Program-made: the position numbers and the translations under genes
Shown here: positions 26,220 through 37,300 of the stretch, piece after piece
How the letters are laid out: the number at the start of each line of letters is the position of its first letter
Numbering within the stretch: position 1 is the first letter of the stretch
Assembly (NCBI RefSeq): GCF_030269925.1
Contig: NC_085124.1
Span: 8,308,001 to 8,372,000 of the forward strand
DNA length: 64,000 nucleotides
Origin: Bombyx mori
Taxonomy: Eukaryota > Arthropoda > Insecta > Lepidoptera > Bombycidae
Reading direction: 5' to 3'
Notes under the pieces: generated by a model
The model's input: only the letters and a program-made list of their open reading frames with translations
What the model was told of the DNA's origin: nothing
The model's database searches: none

Positions 26220-26470
26220 TTTTTTTTTTATTGCTTGGATGGGTGGACGAGCTCACAGCCCACCTGGTGTTAAGTGGTTACTGGAGCCCATAAACATCTA
26301 CAACGTAGAGGCGCCACCCATCTTGAGATATAAGTTCTAAGGTCTCAAGTATAGTTACAACGGCTGCCCCACCCTTCAAACCGAAACGCATTACTGCTTC
26401 ACGGCAGAAATAGGCAGGGCGGTGGTACCTATCCGCGCGGACTCACAAGCGGTCCTACCACCAGTAATAT
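26220..26470 (-). mobile_element. Family T SINE, headless copy
   Basis: From the poly-T (tail) ttattgcttggatgggtgga to gtcctaccaccagtaatatc. The tRNA-like part is missing. Confidence 0.93.
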
Positions 26471-26738
26471 CCACTAACTCCAATAGAGCCATAATAGCTC
26501 TTTATTGAATTCTCTTCTAACCAAATAAAACGAATTTTACATAAGCAATTGACTTATATTCGAAAATATTATAGTGGGATCGGACTAACAGAACTTATAG
26601 AACATTATTTACACACCGAAACGAAAAATAACATCCGTACACATTTAACAAACAAAAAAAAAAGATATTTATTAACAATCAAACGAATACATTTTACAGA
26701 TCTTAACATATCAGCATTGCCTATGTCAAACCTTTTAA

Positions 26739-27394
26739 GGGTGGATTCGACCAAACTTAAATTTATACTCGAGTAACTATACGAGGAATAACATATTCCA
26801 TGATTTTAATCTCGAGTAAATCCATAGTCGTTTTTCCACGTATACTTGCGCTAGGAATAACAATACGCGAATAGCAGAGTGAATGGTGAACAAAAATAAA
26901 ATCCGGCAAATAAATGTTGTTGTTCAACGGCATAGTGTAAGAGCATACATATCGTCAACTCGATTTTGCCGTATTTTAGTGTGAAAAAGTAGCTGTTGTG
27001 AAAGATATCCAGCTGTCAAACGTATTATTTTTATTTGTTGTTTGTTTGAGGGAAATGTCAAGTTTTGTCGTGTGGTTTTATCTTTTTTCGTTTAAACGTT
27101 GCATTATACAATGCCAGACTATTAATAATAATTTAGTGCATTGCGTTGACTTGAAATTAAAACAGAATAAATATTTATGAAATGACAGAAATCAGATGTT
27201 GGACTGACAGACGCCATTACTTTATTCTAGGAATAGCTCCGTTATTCCGTGCGAAACGGCGGTATAGTAACAATTCCCGAATAGGCCCACTATTCTTAGA
27301 ATTGTAGATGGTAAAACGTAAAATTGATTTACTCTCGATTAACTGACGAGTTATTCTAAGAATAAGATTTACTCTTGTTTGGTCGAATCGACCC
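26739..27394. mobile_element. DNA transposon relic/MITE with terminal inverted repeats
   Basis: The left end gggtggattcgaccaaac and the reverse complement of the right end gggtcgattcgaccaaac agree at 17 of 18 positions, and similarity continues inward in patches (ttta-ctcgag versus gagagtaaatc, gaggaataac versus gaataactcg). Flanks are ttaa on the left and taag on the right, compatible with a decayed TTAA target, as in piggyBac or Kolobok elements. The element is 656 bp. Two small ORFs inside are not transposase-like. Confidence 0.75.
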
Positions 27395-27961
27395 TAAGAC
27401 TTGTAAAAATTACGCTACTATACCTTTTTTATTTATCATTAATATACAATAAACCGTAATCAGTAAATAAAAGCGGTTTTTATCATTACACTACGGTCGG
27501 TAAAAACTTATCGAAAATATTTACATAGTGTGTATAATATAATATAATATATAAAAAACGTTATTGCTTTTCAACAGTGTGTAAACATTCACACAGGTAC
27601 GCCCGTTGTAAATCTGTACAAATCTAACCTAATACACCTAAATATTAAATCAAGTGAAATTATAATTAAAGAACGATAAATAAGTTATTCAATTTGTACG
27701 GTTTACAAATAAATTTATAAAATACTGTTCGATTGAATAACTATACTATATAATATAAATATAAATATAAATAAATCGTTTCTTCGTCTCACAAAACGAA
27801 ATCTTAATTGTACGAGAGTAGTTCTTGTTACGTAATCTGTACATTGTTATGAAATTTATGTTTGGTGTATTATAATTTTTTAATTAATCTTATCTTTATA
27901 AAAATCGGCATCACTAATGTCTCAAAGTGGCGGCGAACACTGCACATCCAATTGTCGACAA

Positions 27962-28068
27962 TTCAGGTAGGCAGCGGCTTGGCTCTGCCCCTGGCATTGC
28001 TGATGTCCATGGGCGACGGTAACCACTCACCATCAGGTGGGCCGTATGCTCGTCTGCCTACAAGGAAA
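27962..28068 (+). mobile_element. Family C repeat (LINE-like 3' end)
   Basis: ggtaggcagcggcttggctc, tgtccatgggcgacggtaac and catcaggtgggccgtatgct. This is an inverted mate of the copy at 21096-21200. It lies about 250 bp beyond the NFRKB stop codon and could be within that gene's 3' UTR. Confidence 0.8.
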
Positions 28069-28321
28069 ATAATTTTTTTTTAGTAAAACTGTAACAATCA
28101 CAATATGTTCACATATGAAAATTTTTAAGAATGATCCGATTTTTTTGTTATTACTCACTCATTCATCGTCAGAGCCAAAGGGTCGCACAAACGCATCAAC
28201 TTTAGTCAGTTTGTGTGAGACATAACTTTCTACACAGACTCACACGTATCGGTAAAAGCTGAATTTGTACATAGCGTAATATTCGACCTTCAGAGCATGA
28301 CTTCAGAGGTTGTGAAGCCGG

Positions 28322-31300
28322 TTACGGGGGCTGATGCGCCGGCCGTAGGATCCGCGCGAGCACGTGCCGCCCGCCGACCAGCTTCAGCTGTTGTCCGTCC
28401 ATCACGACGCTGCGGACGCCGCTAGATGTCGCTACTGTCGCGTTCGTTCCCGCCTGGAAAACCAAACTACGCTTTAGCATTCTCAAGAATTCCCTAGTCA
28501 TTTTAAGACGTGATCGAAAAAACTTTTACAGTTCAAACTTGTATTCACTTCAGTCGAAGCCGACGTCTTTGTCCTTTATAGGAACAAAAAAAAAAAAAAA
28601 AACGAACTGTTAAAATGACAAACGTGGGATAAAAGCGCTTTCAAAACTAGTGTTATGTATCTCAGCCTACGAAACTATAAAAATTGATTTCCGTTAACTC
28701 GTCAGTGTAAAGGGTGTTGTGCGAATGTTTTAATACAATGTAAATGGTATGAAAATTATACGAATCTACTAGCTAAAAATTTTATGACAAAGTATAATAT
28801 AATAATAATAATATGAACTCGTGTACATCTCCTGTATGTTTTTTTATATTTTATTTTATATTATTAATAATACAAAAGAACGTAATATATTAATATGACG
28901 ATAACACATGCTCTCAAACACTTCTGCAGCGTCAGGTAGGTTTAGTTACCAGATTAGTTACTAATTATTTACGATATACGTATCTGTTGTTTTTTTGACA
29001 ATGAACACCTAAAAACATTCATTAGTTTATTATACAGTATGTATATTTTTTTAATTTCCCAATTTTTTTATTTTATTTCAAATATTAGTCCACCACACGA
29101 GATCCACAGTTCATGGTGTAATTTATGAACGTATTTGTATGTAAGCATTACCAGTGTTAGATGTAAGCGTGTTCGTCTTAGAACCGTGTGCTTAGTGCGA
29201 GTTTCTAAACGTTCTCGATAGCGTAAAAGTTAACTCAATTTTGTATGCAGTTGGAACAGCGTCCCTAGCGGCAAACGTACGCAAACGATCCCATTCCATA
29301 CAAACATGAGCCAACTTTTACGCTATCGTGAACGTAAAAAACGTCGCACTAAGCACGCCGAACGCGTTTCCGAAATCAAACCGTGCACCGTAATATGATA
29401 CCTCTAGTTGTTAACAATCGCATGCATTAAACCTTCGCAAACTAGACAAACGTCCTCTCTTACACTTGGAGGCATGCAAACTTTCAAAAATCACCTGTTG
29501 AATTTTAATCCCCTGCCCGAGTTTAACTTGTTGTAATGGATTCACCTAAAAAATTACGAAACGATTACCGTCACGTCCGAAGTTCGCATTCATAGCTCGA
29601 AAACTTCAACTACACATTTGAACATAGAATTATGGCGAAAAGTAAAAAAGGGTTGATTTAAAAAAAAAATAGCATGTAGTGACACAGCAATGGAACCAAA
29701 ACAAGAAATGTACTTGTAATACAATACGTTAGATTTAATGAGAGATACTAATAAATGAGATTCTAGGGCCCTATCAGGAGCATATATCGGCAATGTATAT
29801 CGTAAACATGATTGAAAACAATACCCCCGATAACGTACTGATTGATCGCAGCACTAAAATTTGCGTTTTATTTTTCTTAGTAATACATCCGTTACCTGCT
29901 GTAATTTTAACACCGGCGCGGTGGTGGTTGACGTTGAGACTGTTTGTGCTCCTAAGTATAGAAAATAACGTTAAACAAAAAATAAACAACAAGAGGATAG
30001 GTACACAGACATCAATTTGAGAGACGACAACAAACTAATCACTTACCAAGGTTGCTGAGTACCAAGGTCTGCGGCGACGAAGAGCCTCCGCTTGAGGGCA
30101 CGCGAGCGCCATCGCTTTGCTGAAAATTTGTTTACTCACTTTACTTAATTACTATTATTTTTAAAGAATTTAAGCAAAGATATTGAAAATACTTTGTTTC
30201 TTTTATTGGATAAACGAGTCCAGTGTGCTTAGTGCGAATTTTTAACTTCTCGATCGCGTGAAAGTTAACTCAAATTTGTATGGAGTTGGAACAGTGCCCC
30301 TAGCGGCAAAAGAAGGAAAGCTTTATCCCTTCGTGGCAGTAATAGGTGCGGGCTCAAAATCCCCCAAGTTTTATTTATTGCTTATAGGGTGGAAACGGTC
30401 ACAGCCCACCTGGTATTTAGTGGTTACCGGAGCTAATTAATAGCATAAATGTCGCCACAGTTTTACAGTACAACTACCCCACCCTCCAAACGGAAATGCA
30501 GTACTGCTTCCGGCAGAAACAGACAGGGTGATGGATCCTAGACGAGTGAACTCACAAAACCGTAATGCCATCAGTAAATCAACCGAATTATAACAATAAA
30601 TTTATTAGAGAGAGTTAAGCTATACTGTTTATACTATTTGCTCATTATTTCATCCAACTCTACAATTCATGTATTCATAATAACAGAGGGGAATCACCAT
30701 AATAATCTCTCAGACATAATGGTTACATTATACAATACAAATGTTCTTGCGTTTTGAGGACGATGACGCAACTTCTGCCATCACAATACAATCAAAGATT
30801 ACACGATGTTTTAAGAAAAACAAACGAATCCAATTCTCTTTAAAATTAGCAAACTATTTTAATACATTTTCAATTTTTTAAACAGCATAGAGGAGGAGTC
30901 TTTATCAGTAAGATGGTTGTAATTATTCACATGTTCGAAAACTTAAATATCCCCGTCGAACTACTCGTCGAACCCGCCGCTTGCGACGAAGGGCTCGACG
31001 AGTAAATTAACCCACAGACACAGCCCACTGAGTTTCTCGCCGGATCTTCTCAGTGGGTCGCGTTTCGATCCGATTGTAGATTCTACGAAGCACGGTTCTT
31101 GCTAGGGCCAGTGCTAGCAACACTCCGGTTTGAGTCCCGTGAGCTCACCTACACGCTAGGGTGACGCTGAAAAAGCCTCTCAAGGCTATCAGTGTGGCGA
31201 GTGAGCAAGTCAACTCGCACATCTCAACACAGCACTAAAATCATACGGTTTTGCATCACATCATGTGATCTAAGTATCGCGTGCAAAGCCAGTTAAACCA

Positions 31301-34300
31301 CGGCCCCCGCAACATGTCGCCGGCGCATCTTATTTGTCGAAGTGGTAAAGAGACAAGATGGCCACGCTTTAATCTATTGTTCTTCAGGCGGAGGACATGT
31401 TGAAAGGGGCGGCAGCTCCTACGCAAAATTATTGTTGACTAGTTTTAATTTTTACTATAAACTATCTGGCCCGGCAGACTTCGTAGTACCTCAATCGATA
31501 AATAAAAGACCTAAACTTTTGTATAAAATAAACTTACAACAAACAAAAGGAATCCGTCCGACGGAGGACACATCAAAGTGAAAACAAAATTGTTATTTTT
31601 ATTTAATTCCAAGCATTTTCATATTTATCTACCTTTTAAATCTTCTCTGGAGTTCCACAAATAATTCACGACCAAAATTAGCCAAATCGGTCCAGCGGTT
31701 CTCGAGTTTTAGCGAGACTAACGAACAGCAATTCATTTTTTTTTTAGGTAGGGGGAAAAAACCGACCTGCAAGATGATGTTGTGCAGCGGTTTGGCGGCC
31801 GTGAGCAGCAGCGGGCGGGCGAGGCGCGCGGCCGGCGCCAGCACGCGCACGCCGCCGCGGACGCCGCCCTCCACCGACACCATTTGACCCTGGAATACAC
31901 CAATAACACTTACCTTCACTTTACCATAATCAAAATGTTTAATATGCACTACATTACTACACTTTCTATTTATTACTGGTGGTAGGACCTCTTGTGAGTC
32001 CGCACGGGTAGGTACCACCACCCCGCCTATTTCTGCCGTGAAGCAGTAATGCGTTTCGGTATGAAGGGTGGGGCAGCCGTTGTAACTATACTTGAGACCT
32101 TAGAACTTATATCTCAAGGTGGGTGGCGCATTTACGTTGTAGAAGTCTATGGACTCCAGTAACCAACACCAGGTGGGCTGTTAGCTCGTCTACCCACCCA
32201 TCCAAGCAATAATTTTTTTACTAAGAATTGAGTGTTGAAAAATCCAACATACGGACCCCCGTGAGTGTGGACGGTCACTGATGAACTTAAAAAATTATAA
32301 AAATATTTATATGAAATTTGCGCAGTGACGTATTTAGGCTTGATGCGCACTTGGTATATCGCGCCAGTCTTGATGTTAGAATAAGCTTTATTATTTTGCT
32401 CTAATATGTTTATTTTAAATTTAAAACTACTATTTTTTTTTTAAATCAATCTGATCTCATTTTCCAAGAACTGTTTTTACATTTTTCGTCTCTGGAAATT
32501 TGGGATTTCAAAAATTTTGCCGCCGTTCAAATCATACCACCCTAGCTAGACCCGGGCCTCACGAGCTAGGCATAAATCCATCACTGCATTTGCGCAATGT
32601 TTTAATTTTGGACTTATCTTTCTCATACACGATCGAAAAACATTTATTTGGACCCTTTCGATAGGACAGGCCATGCTGCAAAGTGTTTCGCAAGAAACGA
32701 GGCTCCATGCTGGAAGTCCGTGTATAGGCGGTGTTTTGTGGCGGGTGACTATAGTCACCGATAGTAGCGAAAGGGTTAAACATAAAAAACATTATAAGAT
32801 CAGCTAACACTGAATACTAAGCGGTTACACGAGGATAGCTATCACGTTTATATTATTGAAGTACTATAAATAAACAAACAACCTTTTTGGTTAAAATTGT
32901 TCAAAATGATACTCAACATTCATTTTACGTCTGCATGATAATGTCCAATATTAGAATATTTACGATTTTTAAATCTCAATAGCTGAGATTCAGTTATCCA
33001 AGCCCCCTTGAGAAATTACCGTGCTGTGCTTACCTGAGCGTTGGTGAGCAATTTCGCCACTATCGGTTGCGCGGAAGTTGCTTTGTCGGTAGCCGCTTGG
33101 CTGCGGATGACTTGTGCAACAGACTTTGTTCCTTGATTTGCTAAATGCACGGTCTGTCCACTGGCCAACTGCAGGGTTTGTCCGCTGGATAGCTGCACCG
33201 TCTGGCCGGCAGAGAGCTGTAATGTTTGTCCGCCGGGCAGCTGCACGGTCTGTCCGCCTAACTGCACTGTTTGAGAACTTAACTGCACGCTTTGTCCGCT
33301 TGAAATTTGTGAGTTTTGGACGTTGGAACCGGTCAGTTGTAAAGTTTGAACGTTGCCACCGGTCAGCTGGACGGTCTGACCGCTCGGCAGCTGGACGCTC
33401 TGCGACGGCAACACGCTCTGGCTGGCCACTTGAACACTCTGTCCGCTGGGCAGCTTGACCGTGTGTCCGGTGAGTTGCACGCTCTGGCCGGCCAACTGAA
33501 CCGTCTGTCCCGCGATCTGGACGGTCTGGCCGGCCAGTTGCACGGTAGACACCGGGATCTGAACAGTAGACTGCGACGTTTGTAGATTCTTGACAACGGA
33601 TGCGGATTGCTGAGATCGAACAGTGGACGTTTTCACAGCAGCGTTCGATACTCTGACCGCCTGCATCGTCTGCGGCGAGGCCAGCTGGACCGTCTGTCCG
33701 CTCGGCAGACGGACGCTGTGCATGGGCAGCTGCAGCGACGACAACTGCAAGGTGTGCCCGGAGCTGAGCTGCACGGCCTGTCCGCCGGGCAGGTGCACGG
33801 TCTGGTTGGCGGCCAGCTGCACGGTGCGACCGCCCGCCAGCTGAATGGTTCTCGTAGTCACAGATGACGTCACAGCGGTGGGAGTACTGCTCGATACTGT
33901 GCTTTTGCTTTCTGCGCTCTGTTAATTGAAAATATTAAATGTAAAGACCTTTCTAGATTGTGGCTGGTCCGATTTCAAGCATCATGACGGGTCCTACGTA
34001 TGCTGATGCAAGCGCAAAGTGATGAAATTTTAAAATAAATATTTCAATAGATTCTTATGTTTATAATTTTACATAACGATTATTAGAATTATTACAATGC
34101 TTAAGTTATGTGATTTTATCACAAATTTTATATTTTTTATGTTTTTCTTTACATACAAGTCGCTTGTCTTAAAATAAAGGCACATGCAGTTTAGAAGCTT
34201 GTATTTTCGAAATATTTTTTTAATTCCACATAATAAAGCATAGGCGTTTCTAATAAATAGATTTCTAAAATATAATTCTTCTTAAATTTATAATTCTTAT

Positions 34301-37300
34301 TTTTGAATCTCATCAATCTGCGGGACCCAATTCGATTATATATGCATTAGCAAAGAATAAGTACCTGAGCAACAGTCGTGACAGAAGCGGTTGTGGATAT
34401 AATTGTGCGTTTCTTTGCAGTTGTAGTGCCTATAAAAATTAATAAACTCTATAAAAATTACTTCTAAGCACCTGTACAATGTTAAAAAATATATATATAC
34501 ATATATATATACGCACCAGTTTGCATGAGAGCTCGTGGCGATATCAGTGACTTCCCCGAGGAAGGTGTTGCAGGACTGAGCACTCTTACGATGCCACGTC
34601 GTTGTATAGGTGTCACCTTCAAGAAAAACGATTTAGCGAGACTAAAAATAAAATAAAAAATTACCTTTATATTCAAAGCCAATATTTAAACTAACCTGTG
34701 TCGAAGGTATGGTAGTCGACGCCGTTACAGTAGTTTGTACAGCCGACGGTTTTATTAACAATGAACGAGTCCCTTGACCAACCTGCAAATAAAATACTCT
34801 CTATAGAAATATTTTAGTAATCAGTGCAGAGCACCCGCCACCCTTTGCGTTATTTATTAAATTGTTATTATAGTTAAATTCTTGGAATGCGCTGTTTTTG
34901 TTGAAACGTCTCGTACGCCACCTCGACAATGTTGTTATGCATTTACTTTAACACCATATGTATGTTGTTGGATAGAAAAAACGGATATCGAACCATTTAC
35001 AAAGGTCTCGAATGTGCCATAAAAACAATCGATCGTCGTTATGAGGCCAGAACATTCTCGAATATTCTAGTTCTAGGGAGAATGTTCTCGAAAATTATAG
35101 ACACAGTTGACACGACCATAAAGCGAAGCGAAAAAGAGAATTGTGATAAAGTCTACCTTAAGCCTCGTAATAATTAAATTAAATACTAATTATTATTTCG
35201 GTGCAGTTTTGTGACCTGAACCTTAATTCGTAATAGTACCATAACAAGAACATTGCCCAAAAGTGCCAATAACAACTATAGAAACACTGAATTGATAAGA
35301 ATGAGCATTTCTTAAATAGCGGATGCCTAGAAACAATCTATTTTAAAACCCATTATTTTAATGTATTAATGTAATTGAAACAAACCTTTGTTACGCTTTG
35401 AGGGCCCGTTGTTTCAGTGGTGGGATGTATCAAAGTCACAGTCGTTGGAGGCGTTTTTTGGCTAGCCATAGTCACCTAGGGAACGAATATTTTATAAGCT
35501 TATTGTTTGTTGTAAAACACTGTTTTCATTATGCATTGTTATTAAGTTAGATCACACTTTAGTTCCTGTGTACTACAGGCAAATATTTTTGCTTGATGAA
35601 ACATTTTTATACATACTTATATGTTTAGAGAATACAAAAAAAAAACACTTACAATAGCCGGTGACGTGTCGGTCCTCTGCAACAGCCTCTGCTTCATGAG
35701 CGGTGACTTCTGAGGCGTCACAATAAGCGACGGCAAGGACTTCGATATCTGACTGGAAGCCAGACCCAAGGAGGTTGCGGGGGTCGCAGCTTGACTGGCA
35801 GAGGTCTTCACGAGCGCGACCTTCGTCTGTTTCGGCGTAGATTTCAAATCTGTTTTCGGCAGACAAACAGTTTTGACCTGTGTCGCATTCTGTTTGGCCA
35901 CCGAGTTAATGACTGTTTTCGTCTGAGGGTTGGTTTGTTTTGGCGTCGGAGGACTAACGCTTACTTTAGGAGTCTGTTGGGACTTCACTTGTGCGACTTT
36001 CGCTTGCGTCATTACTTGCTTCATGGTCGCCGCCATCAAGCTGGCTTGTTTCACGGATTGCGTCATCAGGGTGGCCTGTTTATTGGTCTGCTTATTGGAC
36101 GGAAGCTTCGTTATTTGAGGTTTGGATTTAGGAGACGCTGCGGCGATCAGTTTCCCTTTGGGTTTGTTGGAGAGCGCGAGTGTCGGCTTGTGGAGTTGCG
36201 TCGCTTGCATGAGGAGCTGCGCCGAGGAGAGGTGCGGCACCGACGTGCTGGTGTCGTCAACGTCCACGTCGCTGTCAGACGCTTCGATTACTTCCTCCAC
36301 GTTCGCCACTTCTAATTCGACCTGAAATAAATTGTTACTAGATAATGACTAGAAGATGATGAAGTTTTTTTATTTTTGATAACGCCATCTTGTTGTGTCT
36401 TTAAAGCGGTTAGTTGCCCTCAATTAAGAAAAATAGTATTATTATTCGCCAATAGATGTCGGGAACAGTTGATTATTGAAAACACGAATAAAACAACATT
36501 TTCTGAAAATAAATCGTAGTTAGATCGATTTATCGCCCCCGAAATCCCCTGTATACTTTAATTTTATGAAAATCGTTGGAGCCGTTTCCGAGATTCAGAT
36601 TATATATATACCTATATACAAGAATTACTCGTTTAAAGGTATAAGATAAGATTATCCTTAACTGTTCTCTTAAAATAGTATTTTAGTTAAAGTCCTGTCA
36701 ATTTAATTAGATTTTTGTTACAAATAAGACAATTCGGTAATACTGACGATCCTTGACACAATTAGTATCACTATTATTATAACGAAAAATTCATGATGGA
36801 TTTAATTTAAAATTTTACTATTTGCTTCACCTTTTTTATCATAAGTCCTAATAAAATTTTCGGTCGAGCCCGTCATTCAACTACAGCATATTTGTTTTGA
36901 TCCTTGATTCATAAAGTTCATTACGTATGAAATTACTTAAATATTAAATATTTATGTTTAACTTAATAAATTAATTTTATTTCCTCCATATAAGTATTAG
37001 GTAATATTGGTGTTGTTGGCGTTTCAGAATCTAGAGAGCCTCTATTGAATCTTTTGTAAAAACCTTTAAAACACTTTTGTGATAATGTACAGTGACAACA
37101 CTTTTATATAATCAGTAGATAAATTTTTAGTATCGTACCCCTCGCGGAGGAGACAGAGGGCGTTCCTTGGCCGGCGTCTGCAGTCTGACGGGGGGCGGGG
37201 TGGGCGGCGCCGGCAGGGAGGGGAAGGACGTGGCACCGAACTTCTTACCTCGACTGCTCAATTTCAACCAGTCTTCTTCCGTTCTGAAATATATTAAATG

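Noticed and set aside
28461..30046. Direct splicing of NFRKB 30047 to 28453
   Set aside because: Would put the last exon out of frame and stop after about 10 residues; the intermediate 56 nt and 51 nt exons restore the frame with good splice sites.
33114..33867. Several plus-strand ORFs of 73-114 aa
   Set aside because: They are mirror frames of the VQL repeat in NFRKB exon 18; a 24 bp repeat without stops opens several frames at once.
35791..36325. Plus-strand ORFs up to 174 aa
   Set aside because: Antisense frames of NFRKB exon 13, which is confirmed by phase on both sides.
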